Made by a program: the position numbers and the translations under genes. Below, piece after piece: positions 42,901 through 53,345 of a stretch of 64,000 nt of DNA. Source of the DNA: Limnomonas spitsbergensis (lineage: Eukaryota > Chlorophyta > Chlorophyceae > Chlamydomonadales). The stretch is taken from NCBI GenBank assembly GCA_037349105.1, contig JAYJMM010000041.1, positions 8,802,501 through 8,866,500 on the forward strand. The letters are read 5' to 3'. Positions within the stretch are counted from its first letter, which is position 1. Every line of letters starts with the position of its first letter. Under the pieces are notes generated by a model that did not search any database, was not told where the DNA came from, and saw only the letters and a program-made list of their open reading frames with translations.

Positions 42901-44361
42901 AACAGGAACGGTCCCTTCCGTCTGCTGCTGCCATTGCCCCTCCCTGCGGTCATCTTGCTGTAGCCTGGATGCCTCGAACCTTTCCCACTCCTCGAGCTCC
43001 TCCTGCTCTGATTCGGGCTCCTCCAGATCCCCTGCTGTGCCGTTGCACCACTTGTCGGCAAAGGCCTTGACAGCCAGAGCCGCCTCTGGCCCTGCTGGTC
43101 CTCTGGACACTCTGCGCAAGGCCGCTAGCAGCGTTGCTCGGTCCTGTCCCGTGTGCGGGATGCCCATAAGGGCCTTTGTTGCCCATTCCGCCAAGTGGTG
43201 GCTTTGGAACTCCTTGATAGCCCGGGCCTGATCGCTGAGGTGGACGAAACACTTGGAGCACACCTGCTGCCATAGCCGTCCTGCCCATTGCAGGATGTCT
43301 GCCCACCCAATGGGCTGGAGTCCTGGTGGCTCTGCTGCACCCGGCTGGCTTATGGTCCCTGCGCGTTCTCCCGCTGCCGGGCGCCGTTCTCCTGGGATGG
43401 GCGTCCACTCTGGATTGCTGAAATATCCGTAAAGGCTATGGGCCTGGCCGCTGTCCTCCTTTTCCCTGCTGGTGCCCTCTGCCACGGTCTCCTGGCTTGG
43501 CCTATTTGCACTGGCCGGGAACCTGGACTGGGGTGTGCCGTACGTTGACGCCTCTGTTGCTTCCTCTGCCGGGATACGGGGCGGCCTTGCCTGTTTCACC
43601 CTGTGCGGATCTGGCCTGGGCGGGATTCCCATTGGCGCCTGCATTCTTCCGTGCTGATCTGGCGGCACTACCCTGGCGTGTGGCTCAGCCTGCGGCTGCC
43701 ATATTCTGGTAGCCTGCATTGTCGTGGCTTGTGTGTCGCTGTATTTCTGCAGCTCCCGTGGCCTCCCTGTTGTTTCCGCTGACTCCCCTTGGGACTGCTG
43801 TTCGCTGGATCTCGTCCGCTCCATCCTGACCACTGTTGACTGGACCATCCCCTTGACCACTGTGGGTTCAAGCTGGGGCTCCTGGTCTGGTCTGGGCTCA
43901 GCCTTGCCTCCTTCTCTTTCTGCCTCCGCAGGCAGGTCATCCGGAGGTCGTGCTGGCCCGCCACCCTCTCCTACACCACCGGTCTGAGACCTCACAGTGG
44001 GTGGCTCTGAGGTCGGGTCCAGGGACTCATCGTCGGGAACCGGCCATTGCTCGTCCTCCTGGCTTGGGCCAGGGGGGATGCGCGCTATGCCGCCTCGTCC
44101 GATACCCCTGCGCGTCACTTGAACCTGCACCATATCCTCATCCAAGGCTAGGGTGCTGTCGGCCCCTTGGACCTTGTTTTCCATTATGCCTGCATATTCA
44201 CCATCTGACAACCCAATGGCAATTAGCCTAGCTTCCTCTGCTACGGCTGCATTGATGGGTGTCATGGGGTCATTGCCTGGTTCCATTCCTCTCACTCGTG
44301 CACTGCGTCTTGCAGCCTCTGGATGCAGGTGACGATCATGATCTACCACTGCGTCCTGCAT
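39961..44361 (-). CDS. gag: ORF1: Gag with zinc knuckle and retropepsin-like protease
   Basis: 1466 aa from ATG at 44361. The N-terminal half is low-complexity and charged. A capsid-like helical region lies at about residues 700-1030 ('GTRFTKIPNIQGNVPVLDM' to 'YLHMTDEAQVEVLTQQVLL'). A zinc knuckle CFQCGSLDHLARDC is at 1088-1101. Near the C-terminus 'KALMDTACSCHVI' (Asp1340-Thr-Ala) followed by 'GILFIYVVYGYG' fits an aspartic protease, with DTA in place of the common DTG/DSG. Expected role: assembly of the particle that packages the RNA, and maturation cleavage. The old copy's gag is homologous but carries an extra repeat-rich block. Confidence 0.82.
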   Translation of the reverse strand: MQDAVVDHDRHLHPEAARRSARVRGMEPGNDPMTPINAAVAEEARLIAIGLSDGEYAGIMENKVQGADSTLALDEDMVQVQVTRRGIGRGGIARIPPGPSQEDEQWPVPDDESLDPTSEPPTVRSQTGGVGEGGGPARPPDDLPAEAEREGGKAEPRPDQEPQLEPTVVKGMVQSTVVRMERTRSSEQQSQGESAETTGRPRELQKYSDTQATTMQATRIWQPQAEPHARVVPPDQHGRMQAPMGIPPRPDPHRVKQARPPRIPAEEATEASTYGTPQSRFPASANRPSQETVAEGTSREKEDSGQAHSLYGYFSNPEWTPIPGERRPAAGERAGTISQPGAAEPPGLQPIGWADILQWAGRLWQQVCSKCFVHLSDQARAIKEFQSHHLAEWATKALMGIPHTGQDRATLLAALRRVSRGPAGPEAALAVKAFADKWCNGTAGDLEEPESEQEELEEWERFEASRLQQDDRREGQWQQQTEGTVPVARQARWESLEASSEPSLRNQRLDVERRPRPSSPAASEQPRATSFQQDPAPRRASRQESHDLLRFVDQHSGQESQVDHIAEFLRGQAAQARGRPERSQGPSQGRRVVQEINPAGPTGGDYQQRQESRDDCLSASEAREYTGGTQPSRHSSYQPSRQAESEGGRSQDPARQPSEGSRPSGRRQSHLSADRRDQRDRRRQSPTRNGGGGSGSDPSMSSSEDTEGRGPGSSRESARRRRERIAQEQAETNIRLQQQMILQLAGGTRFTKIPNIQGNVPVLDMSHPGAVAARQYCQACSSWGSHNRLALSDEPPALAVVAGEIAGSCQSPSAMALLVRSLVDMWTAKPACVGPLVVAIRSAPQGDKASREVERIREAWRAPVEEPTCEVSLLTLWIRVVQREVGKPTSDERAAITGLKLGVKTTLDPGVKPEETVEAFAFRVMSTAELLQISRDAVDHFGRRHSVAHMFYEGLPGAVRVKLTAFIMTVPGYLHMTDEAQVEVLTQQVLLWERFALELGDLAAMDSRQGPGDHQQRSQGEQQAGRGRRDRPSQWEARPRGDGPGVAPYQNSSQPARQESRAKGVTWADQATALTTSTHSAGGAPKACFQCGSLDHLARDCRTPRARDERRPAPLATDITTGQARPPQQQYPPPPRPQGPPVNRTYDRNQGGRPAQRQPQGQAGHGQQSAHLSHLSGPSELAEPDGWHQTVAEMLSESVALLTQVGLAPKPGEYKQAAHNARPRSFRPSSSSEEEEEPLAVEHPSRKGEKRLALRRLADGLCDVRAQVGYINERLTSLAHTTMPMGVTPVRGEPGWIGQGRKITISPRLQYFTNDRRDYSQCVGLMVKGKVLVAQKALMDTACSCHVITVNIAEQLVAMGAKLVRTDEKIRTTDNAGADLYGILFIYVVYGYGSPNAIVEKAAVRVVKTPPDAYEHLVGNPEFLKYGGVLEAAGRLTLFPQGGADGLTLPLELISPAGSHQAAAAT

Positions 44362-45026
44362 TGTACTATTGCTGGGTGCTGAGCAGCCGTGCCGGCTCGC
44401 TGTGTGGGCTCACAGCAGCAGGTCACTGGCTCAAAGCCTGCTTCCGTTCTCCTCTACCTTCTGCAGGCTGGTTAGGCGTTGCTAGACAGGTCAAGCACGG
44501 GTAAATTTTTTAACCTGGTTCTGGCGGATATTTTCACCTTCTGGATTGCTGTCTCGTCCGCTATCTTGCTGGTCTCGTCCGCTATTCCTCCGCTGATTCG
44601 TCGCGCAGCTTCCTCCTCGATCTCCGCAGGGCCTGCTCAGGCTGCAATCTGCAGCTTCGGATATTCCTGCACACAGTCTTGGGTTGCCTGCTTTTAAACT
44701 CGGATCCCAGATCCTTGCTCACTTCTGTCAACACGCAGGCTGTGCACTCTACCACGGATGCAGGCCACGTGCACAGGTAATATCAGCTGGGTTTATAACT
44801 CCACAGCCTGATCTTCAAGCTACGTCTGCTTCTGGGTTGCCACGCCCAGCGCAAGCAGGAATTGACTTGGGTTCTATGGAGAATCCTCTGCTAAGTGATT
44901 TTGAGCTGTCCAAGGTAGATCACTGCCTTCAAAAAGAAATTCAAGTTCACAGCACATGCACCTTTAGCAGGATTCGCTGGATCAAGCTGATCAGGCTTAG
45001 ACCCACTTCGTCCTTTTAAGTGGACA
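44362..45026 (-). other. 5' leader of the young element
   Basis: 665 bp between X1 and the ORF1 start. Read on minus it begins TGTCCACTTAAAAGG. That arm (45004-45026 on plus) is an inverted copy of 45442-45465 inside X1, enclosing about 415 bp. The same inverted pair exists in the old element (46271-46294 and 46683-46706). No obvious tRNA primer-binding site (TGG...) was seen just inside X1. Confidence 0.55.
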
Positions 45027-45668
45027 CGCGATGGTTGCTTCGGGTCCGTGGTGGACTTCTTCCCCACTGAGTGGCGGACACCTACGGGCGGACTCAGCGT
45101 CTACACGCTGGCCGCGAATGCGCAGCGCGTTAAGCTGTGGCTGGAACTTCTAGATGACAGGCGTGGAGCTGGTCGCTTGTAGAGCTGCGACTAAAGGCCT
45201 GTCGGGTCGCGAACCCTGCAGGTCGTTATGAGTCACTTACCGCGTGTAGCGGGCGAAACCGTAGCCGTAGACTGCGGACGACGTAGTCCTAGGCAGGGCT
45301 GGGCTTCGGGTTAGGTGTTCTCGTGCTTGCTAGATGGCGGGGTCGCTGTTCTAGGCTTGACTGGCTTAGTGGTACTGGCTTTGATGCACTTCACTGGGTA
45401 GGTCTCCGAGATCTAGCCGGTGCTGGTTACAAATAGAGGCCTGTCCACTTAAAAGGAACGAAGTGAACGTCAAGCGTGCAAGCCGGGATTCAAAGGTCCC
45501 GGCAAGCCCTATGCACTGAGTACGGGAAACCCTGCCTCAGACCTTCCCGAAAGTGGGAAGCTGGGCTCCTAACCCTAAAAAGGGGCTCCGCAGGGAAGCT
45601 GCGGAGTCTACGGGGACGCGTCAGCGGTCCCTACGGTTTTGGCACGTATACTGCATTATACCGTGACA
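45027..45668 (-). repeat. X1 terminal repeat (642 bp), 5' end of the young element
   Basis: Identical by eye to X2. Its outer end ..CCGTGACA (45668) is followed by CGCTTCGCAGCGCAG, the continuation of the old leader interrupted at 25839. It would contain the promoter, since it precedes the leader and ORF1. No clear TATA position can be assigned beyond an AT-rich 'CTGCATTATACC' at the end. Confidence 0.85.
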
Positions 45669-46294
45669 CGCTTCGCAGCGCAGCTTCCTTCGGGCTCCGC
45701 AGGCTCCGCTCAAGCTGCGACTGCAGCCTTGGATGATTCCGCTTGAAGCGGGTCTCGTCCGCTATTTCCTTCCGCTTCGCAGCGCAGCTTCCTTCGGGCT
45801 CCGCTCAAGCTGCGACTGCAGCCTTGGATGATTCCGCGTGAAGCGGGTCTCGTCCGCTTTCCGCTTTGCAGCGCAGATTGCTCCTCGAGCTTCGCATGCT
45901 CCTTTCAAGCTGCGTTCTGCAGCTTTCGGCGATTCCTGCACACAGCCTTGGGTCACTGAAGTCTCGGCCTCAGCAATCCACTTAATCACTGATCCGCAGA
46001 TCCACTTCTGTCAACACTTGGGAATTTATGACACTCCACCACAAAGGCAAGTCCAGGTGCACAGGCACTATCAGCTGGGTTTATAACTCCACAGCCTGAT
46101 CTGCCACGCCCAGCGCAAGCAGGGATTGACTTGGAATATCTATGAAAAATCCTCTGCTCAGTGATTTCTAGCTGTCCAAGGCAGATCCGCTGTCTCAAAA
46201 ATAAATTCCAAGCTCCACAGCACATACACCTTTAGCAGGATTCGTTGGGTCAGGCTGATTAGGCAAGATCCACTTCGTTCCTTTTAAGTGGACA
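45669..46294 (-). other. Leader of the old element (right part), with internal duplication
   Basis: This continues the old leader beyond the younger insertion. A roughly 105-bp unit ('CGCTTCGCAGCGCAGCTTCC...GGATGATTCCGC') is tandemly repeated about twice at 45669-45870. The downstream part matches the young leader (44600-45026) with moderate divergence. Confidence 0.6.
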
Positions 46295-47105
46295 CGAGAG
46301 GTTTGCTTCAGGTCCGTGGCGGACTTCTTCCCCACTTAGTGGCGGACGCCTACGGGCGGACTCAGTGACTACACACTGGCCGCGGATGCGCAGCGCGTTA
46401 AGCTGTGGCTGGAACTTCTAGATGACAGACACGGAGCTGGTCACTTGTAAAGCTTAACTGCTGGCCCTTCAGATAGCTGATCTGTCGGGTCGCTGAGTCA
46501 CTTACCGCGTGAAGCGGGGGATGTCGTAGCCGTAGACTGCGGGCGGTGTCCCAGGTCGGGCTGGGCATCTAGCTGAGGATAACTAGGTTGCTATGTCGGC
46601 TCTGAGGCTGAACTAGGCTTGATCGTCTTCGTGCCTTCGTGGTACTTGGAATGATAGCCGGTGCTGATTACAATTAGAGGCCTGTCCACTTAAAAGGAAC
46701 GAAGTAAGTGTCAAGCGTGCAAGCCGGGATTCAAAGGTCCCGGCAAGCCCTATTTACTAAGTACGGAAAATCCTGCCTCAGACCTTCCCGAAAGTGGGAA
46801 GCTGGGCTCCCACTATGACAGAACCCCCCCTATTTATCAGGTTGGGCATGACATTATCAAGGGGTTATCAAGGCCCAGCTTGATAAATTGCCTGTTATTA
46901 CACCATAAGCTTGATAAACCCTTCACGGTTGATTATGCGTTGATTATCACCTTGATAATGGTGCTCAGGGTTGATTGGCAAATCATGGCAAATTCGGAGA
47001 GCTGGTTTATCATGCCTCCTTTGATTGATAAGCCTGTTGAGATGGAACGCTCACTTATCAGGGGTTGGTTGATAGGAAGGTCTGGTGGGTCAGATGCCTC
47101 ATCAT

Positions 47106-48400
47106 AGTCATGGTCATGCGCACATAGCTAGACTAGGTAGTTGTAGAGGCAGATTTACTCCGCCCGTAGCTTGTCCGCTCCTGTAGGAAGACCTTGCGTT
47201 TTTCTGCACTGGACATTTCCACGCGTTGTTCCAGTGATAGAATAGCATCAGATTATAATTGCTATATAAATAACTCAAAGCTGTGCAAAGCGCTGCGTGT
47301 GCAACATTCACAGTCTCACTGAAGTCCAAGCCATGAATACGGCAGTAGTAAACCATACGATGCATATGCGCCTCCGTCTATATAATGGACGCCCTTCATT
47401 GCGAAGCTCGCGGGGTCATCTAATCGTCGGTAACATGAGAGTGCTTGATTTGGCCCCATGATTTGGACCCATGTACTGTAGGCAACCGACTTGTAACAAC
47501 TTTCAGCAGTGACTTTCTCACGCCTCGCAGACTTCGAATGCGATCGAAACTTGTAGTACTTTGGTTAGGCTTCAACTTACTGGGATATCTAGCCCTCATT
47601 GACGAAGAAAGGTTGTGGAGCGCACGGGGCGCTTGAGAGCTCACTTTGACGACCGGTCTGACTACTGAGTGACTCCCAGTACGTTGGAACTTTTATGATA
47701 AGCTCCCCAAGGCTTCCAAGCAGCCTAATCAAGGTTACTAAGCTGCAGCAGCGGAAGCCTACCAACTTGTGTGCATGAGCGAGAGTTATCCAGCAGCTCA
47801 TAATTTTGCCGCCCTAAGCAAACGGTCAGCAGCTGCGACAAGGGTAGAGAAGGCAGCAACAGAAGGATACAGCGGTAGAGCCCTCAGTGTCAGGTAGAGT
47901 CAGCGCTGTGGGACTCGCTTTCCAGCTTGCAAGTCTGGCATGTGTTGTGCCTTGCCCATACCGTATGCACATCGCCCAAGCGCAGCGCCCCGCATGCATG
48001 CACAACGCCCTTCATGCATTGGCATTTCCCCCGAGCATGAGCAGCGCCCCACGCATATACCGTACTAGCACTTCCTGGTATTCCTATCGCCGGCCTGTTT
48101 GCACAGTGCCCTACCGGTACTCGAATCCGTAGCACCCGATCACCTCATGCGCATGCACAGCACCCTGCCCGATGGGCAACGCCGGCCATATGCCTCGCCG
48201 TCCTGCGGACTGGTGTAGTGCCCCACCCACCTGCAGTGTCCGCCCGCATTATTTACTGTGCACAGCGCCCGCCCGGATTACTGTGCCCCTCCGATGGGCG
48301 TAGTGCCCCACCCGCATGCTCAGCGCTTGCCCGTATGGACAGTGCCATGCAAGTGGGTGCTACGCTCTTTCCAGGGGGACTGGCTCATGAGGGTAACGCG
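47106..48400. other. CACTA interior without recognised gene
   Basis: There are short ORFs only. A region of GCGCATGC/GCAC-rich words around 47980-48330 grades into the 60-bp repeat array. No transposase motif was found by eye. Confidence 0.4.
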
Positions 48401-48409
48401 TTATGAGGT

Positions 48410-48990
48410 GCAGACCGGTGTGCACCGCAACCACCCATATTTCCTGTGCCCTACCGGTGGGTGCAGCGCTTAACTGGTGGGTGCACCGCTTCATTGGCAT
48501 GCACCGCAACGGCCTGTATTTCCTGTGCCCAGCCGGTGGGTGCAGCGCTTCATTGTCATACACCGCAACCGCCCGTACTTCCTGTGCCCAGCCGGTCGAT
48601 GCAGCGCTTCACCGGCATGCACCCGAACCAGCCGTACAGCTGTACTTTATGTGCCCTACCGTTGGGTGCAGCGCTTCACCAGTATGAACGGCAGCCACCC
48701 GTATTTCCTGTGCCCAGCCGGTGGGTGCAGCACTGGCATGCACCACAACCGCCCGTCTTTATTGTGCTCTACCGGTGGGTGCAGCGCATCACCGGCATGC
48801 ACCCCAACCGCCAATATTTCCTGTTCCCAACCAGTGGGTGCAGCACTTCGCCGGCTTGCACCGCAGCTGCCCGTATTTCCTGTGACCAACCGGTGGGTGT
48901 TGTGCTTCATTGTCATGCACCGCAACGGCCTGTATTTCCTGTGCCAAGCCGGTGGGTGCAGCGCTCCACCCGTATTTCCTGTCTGGCTCA
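48410..48990. repeat. 60-bp tandem repeat array inside the CACTA element
   Basis: About nine to ten degenerate units of roughly 60 bp, with core 'TTTCCTGTGCCC..CCGGTGGGTGCAGC' followed by 'GCATGCACCGCAACCGCCCG'. Spacing was checked on successive TTCCTGTG positions. The plus-strand reading is open in two frames only because of the repeat. Confidence 0.75.
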
Positions 48991-49224
48991 GGGTAGTTAG
49001 CACTTAAGCCTGGTGTAAATGAAAAAAATCTGTTTGTACCGTAACTAAATCGATGAACAGACTTAGACCATCAACTGAGGGTATTGCTCTGCATCCCGGT
49101 GTCACTGAATAAATGAAGAAGCTTTGGCCTAGAACGCAGCAATGGTAATGACTGCGCTAAGCGCCAGAGTTATTACATTCACATGATGTCCTGTTCTGAT
49201 GGCCAGTGGCCCAAGCTTGTGTGT

Positions 49225-52200
49225 AGAATGCCTAAGGCTGTGTGCAAACATTGTCATTAGCTGTGCAGCTGCTGGTACCGCTACTTCAGCCTGTGTGCAA
49301 ACACTGTGACTAGCGGTGCAGCTGCCGGTACCGCTGATTCAGGCTGTGTGCCAAAACTGTCGCTAGCGGTGCAGCTGCCGGTACCGCTACTTCAGCCTGT
49401 GTGCAAACACTGTGACTAGCGGAGCAGCTGCCGGCACCGCTGCTTCAGGTTGTATGCAATAAGTGTCACTAGTGGTGCGGTGCGGCTGCCAATACCGCTA
49501 CGTAAGGCTGTGTGCAATCACTGCCGCTAGCGGTGCATCTGCCGGTACCGCTGGTTCAGGGTGTGCAAACACTGTCACTAGCTGTGCAGCTGCCGGTACC
49601 GCTACTTCAGCCTGTGTGCAAACACTGTGACTAGCGGTGCAGCTGCCGGTACCGCTAATTCAGGCTGTGTGCCAAAACTGTCGCTAGCGGTGCAGCTGCC
49701 GGTACCGCTGCTTCGGGCTGTGTGCAAACACTGTGACTAGCAGTGCATCTGCCGGTACCGCTGCTTCAGGGTGTTTGCAAACACTGTCACTAGCGGTGCA
49801 GCTGCCGGTACCGCTGATTCAGGGTGTTTGCAATCACTGTCACTAGCGGTGCAGCTGCCGGTACCGCTGATTCAGGGTGTTTGCAAACATTGTAACTAGC
49901 GGTGCAGCTGCCGGTACCGCTACGTAAGGCTGTGTGCAATCACTGTCGCTAGCGTTGCAGCTGCCGGTACCGCTGATTCAGGCTGTTTGTAAACACTGTC
50001 ATTAGCTGTGCAACTGCTGGTACCGCTAGTTCATGGTGTGTGCAATCACTGTCACTAGCGGTGCGGTGCGGCTACCGGTACCGCTGATTCAGGCTGTGTG
50101 CAAACACTGTCGCTAGCGGTGCAGCTGCCGGTACCGCTGCTTCAGGCTGTGTGCAAACACTATCACTAGCGGTGCGGCTGCCGGTACCGCTGCTTCAGGC
50201 TGTGTGCAAGCACTGTCATTACCTGTGCAGCTGCCGGTACAGCTGCTTCAGGCTGTGTGCAAACACTGTCATTAGCTGTGCAGCTGCCGGTACCGCTGCT
50301 TCAGGCTGTGTGCAAACACTGTCATTAGCTGTGCAGCTGCCGGTACCGCTGCTTCAGGCTGTGTGCAAACACTGTCATTACCTGTGCAGCTGCCGGTACC
50401 GCTGCTTCAGGCTGTGTGCAAACACTGTCATTAGCTGTGCAGCTGCCGGTACCGCTGCTTCAGGTTGTGTGCAAACACTGTGACTAGCGGAGCAGCTGCC
50501 GGTACCGCTGCTTCAGGCTGTATGCAATCAGTGTCACTACTTGTGCGGTGCGGCTGCCAGTACCGCTACGTAAGGCTGTGTGCAATCACTGCCGCTAGCG
50601 GTGCATCTGCCGGTACCGCTGGTTCAGGGTGTGCAAACACTGTCACTAGCGGTGCAGCTGCCGGTACCGCTGCTTCAGCCTGTGTGCAAACACTTTGACT
50701 AGCGGTGCTGCCCGTGCAGCTGCCGGTACCGCTGCTTCAGGCTGTCTGCAATCACTGTCACTAGCTGTGCAGCTGCCGGTACCGCTACTTCAGCCTGTGT
50801 GCAAACACTGTGACTAGCGGTGCAGCTGCCGGTACCGCTGCTTCAGGCTGTATGCAATGAGTGTCACTAGTGGTGCGGTGCGGCTGCCAGTACCGCTACG
50901 TAAGGCTGTGTGCAATCACTGCCGCTAGCGGTGCATCTGCCGGTACCGCTGCTTCAGGCTGTGTGCAAAAACTGTCGCTAGCGGTGCAGCTGCTGGTACC
51001 GCTGCTTCGGGCTGTGTGCAAACACTATCACTAGCGGTGCATCTGCCGGTACCGCTGCTTCAGGGTGTGCAAACACTGTCACTAGCGGTGCAGCTGCCGG
51101 TACCGCTGATTCAGGGTGTTTGCAAACACTATCACTAGCGGTGCATCTGCCTGTACCGCTGCTTCAGGGTGTGAAAACACTGTCACTAGCGGTGCAGCTG
51201 CTGGTACCGCTGCTTCAGGGTGTTTGCAAACACTGTCACCAGCGGTGCAGCTGCCGGTACCGCTACGTAAGGCTGTGTGCAATCACTGTCGCTAGCGTTG
51301 CAGCTGCCGGTACCGCTGATTCAGGCTGTTTGCAAACACTGTCATTAGCTGTGCAGCTGCTGGTACCGCTACTTCATGGTGTGTGCAATCACTTTCACTA
51401 GCGGTGCGGTGCGGCTGCCGGTACCGCTGATTCAGGCTGTGTGCAAACACTGTCGCTAGCGGTGCAGCTGCCGGTACCGCTGCTTCAGGCTGTGTGCAAA
51501 CACTATCACTAGCGGTGTGGCTGCCGGTACCGCTGCTTCAGGCTGTGTGCAAACACTGTCGCTAGCGGTGCAGCTGCCGGTACCGCTGCTTCAGGTTGTG
51601 TGCAAACACTGTGACTAGCGGAGCAGCTGCCGGTACCGCTGCTTCAGGCTGTGTGCAAACACTGTCACTAGCGGTGCGGCTGCCAGTACCGCTACGTAAG
51701 GCTGTGTGCAATCACTGCCGCTAGCGGTGCATCTGCCGGTACCGCTGCTTCAGGCTGTGTGCAAAAACTGTCGCTAGCGGTGCAGCTGCCGGTACCGCTG
51801 CTTCGGGCTGTGTGCAAACACTATCACTAGCGGTGCGGCTGCCGGTACCGCTGCTTCAGGCTGTGTGCAAACACTGTCATTACCTGTGCAGCTACCGGTA
51901 CCGCTGCTTCAGGCTGTATGCAATCAGTGTCACTAGTGGTGCGGTGCGGCTGCCAGTACCGCTACGTAAGGCTGTGTGCAATCACTGCCGCTAGCGGTGC
52001 ATCTGCCGGTACCGCTGCTTCAGGGTGTGCAATCACTGTCACTAGCGGTGCAGCTGCCGGTACCGCTGCTTCAGGGTGTGCAATCACTGTGACTAGCGGA
52101 GCAGCTGCCGGTACCGCTGCTTCAGGTTGTATGCAATGAGTGTCACTAGTGGTGCGGTGCGGCTGCCAGTACCGCTACGTAAGGCTGTGTGCAATCACTG

Positions 52201-52395
52201 CCGCTAGCGGTGCATCTGCCGGTACCGCTGATTCAGGGTGTTTGCAAACACTGTCACTAGCGGTGCAGCTGCCGGTACCGCTACTTCAGGCTGTGTGCAA
52301 TCACTGTGACTAGCGGTGCTGCTGCCGGTACCGCTGATTCAGGCTGTGTGCAATTACTGTCGCTATCGGTGCAGCTGCCAGTACCGCTGCTTCAG
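49225..52395. repeat. 53-bp satellite array (about 60 copies)
   Basis: The consensus unit contains 'GGCTGTGTGCAAACACTGTC', 'ACTAGCGGTGCAGCTGCC' and 'GGTACCGCTGCTTCA', 53 bp in all. AGCGGT and ACCGCT within each unit are inverted, around GCAGCTGC, so each unit can form a small hairpin. Variants with 'GGTGCGGTGCGGCTGCCAGT' followed by 'ACCGCTACGTAAGG' recur at about 49470, 50545, 50873, 51937 and 52155, showing higher-order duplication. It lies wholly inside the CACTA element. Confidence 0.88.
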
Positions 52396-53345
52396 CCATT
52401 ACCCCTGCAGCATGCTGCACACCAGCTTAGGCCAGTGGGCAGCAAGCCTTGACAGGAAGAGAAGGAAAAGAGCGGGAGCGCTGACCGCAATATGCTGCGG
52501 TGATGCAGTCGGGCTTTGGGTTCTTATTTTACTCAGGTTCATCGGGCTGAACAGCCAATACCTTGCAGCATGCTGCGCACTAGCTTGGGCCAGTGGGCAG
52601 CAAGCCTTTACAGGAAGTGAAGGAATAGAACGGGAGCGCTGACCGCAATAAGCTGCGGTGAAGCGGTCGGGCTATGGGATCTTAATTTACTCAGGTTCAT
52701 CTGGCTGAACAGCCGATACCCCTGCAACATGCTGCACACAACGGCACCTAGGGCCAGTGGGCAGCAAGCCTTGTCAGGAAGTGAAGGAAGAAAGCGGGAG
52801 CGGTCGGGCTTTGGGTTCTTAATTTACTCACATTCATCGGGCTGAACAGAGAATACCCCTGCAGCATGGTGCACACTTGCTAGGGCCAGTGGGCAGCAAG
52901 CCTTGTCAGGAAGTGAAGGAATAGAACGGGAGCACTGACCGCAATAAGCTGCGGTGATGCAGTCGGGCTATGGGTTCTTAATTTACTAAGGTTCATCTGG
53001 CTGAACCGCCCATACCCCAGCAGCATGCTGCACACAACGGTCGCTAGGTCCGTTGTGGGCAGCAAGTCTAGACATGAAGTGAAGGTATAAAGCGGGAGCG
53101 CTGCATGCAATAAGCTGCGGTGATGATGCGGTCAGGCTATGGGTTCTTAATTTACTCAGGTTCATCGGGCTGAACAGCCAATACCCCTGCAACATGCACA
53201 CTTGCTCAGGCCAGCGGGCAGCAAGTCTAGACATGAAGTGAAAGGATAGAGCGGGAGTGCTGACCGCTATAGGCGACGGTGATGTGTTCGGGCTATGGGT
53301 TCTAAATTTACTCAGGTTCATCTGGCTGAACAGCCAATACCCTTG
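52394..53345. repeat. 158-bp tandem repeat array
   Basis: Six units of about 138-165 bp start at roughly 52394, 52551, 52709, 52847, 53007 and 53172, with a partial unit at 53331. Each begins near 'ATACCCCTGCAGCATGCTGC' and includes 'GGCCAGTGGGCAGCAAGCC', 'GCGGGAGCGCTGACC' and 'TTACTCAGGTTCATC'. It directly follows the 53-bp satellite. Confidence 0.8.

Larger units (their letters stand above)
25840..45668 (-). mobile_element. Intact DNMT-bearing retroelement with split direct repeats (19.8 kb)
   Basis: The minus-strand order is X1 (45668-45027), leader, ORF1 gag-protease, TAG, ORF2 pol, 3' untranslated region, Y1 (26970-26726), a GC dinucleotide, X2 (26723-26082), Y2 (26084-25840). X1 and X2 appear identical over 642 bp and Y1 and Y2 over 245 bp; X2 and Y2 share GCG. 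The outer ends are TGTCACGG.. and ..GTGCGACA, related as an imperfect inverted repeat (about 25 of 32 positions). The flanks ..CCGCT and CGCTT.. give a 4-bp CGCT duplication. All coding domains are uninterrupted apart from the gag/pol TAG, and the repeats are identical, so the insertion looks recent. It encodes a DDE integrase, yet its ends are not simple LTRs. Confidence 0.8.

Noticed and set aside
47114..47365. Minus-strand peptide with 'HGLDFSETV', reminiscent of Copia RT
   Set aside because: Only one short phrase fits; the expected neighbouring RT motifs are absent.
48446..49007. Two overlapping plus-strand ORFs of about 180 codons
   Set aside because: Both arise from the 60-bp repeat, whose period is a multiple of three; no domain is visible.
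49225..52395. CRISPR-like array
   Set aside because: Contiguous 53-bp satellite with no unique spacers, in eukaryotic DNA inside a CACTA transposon.
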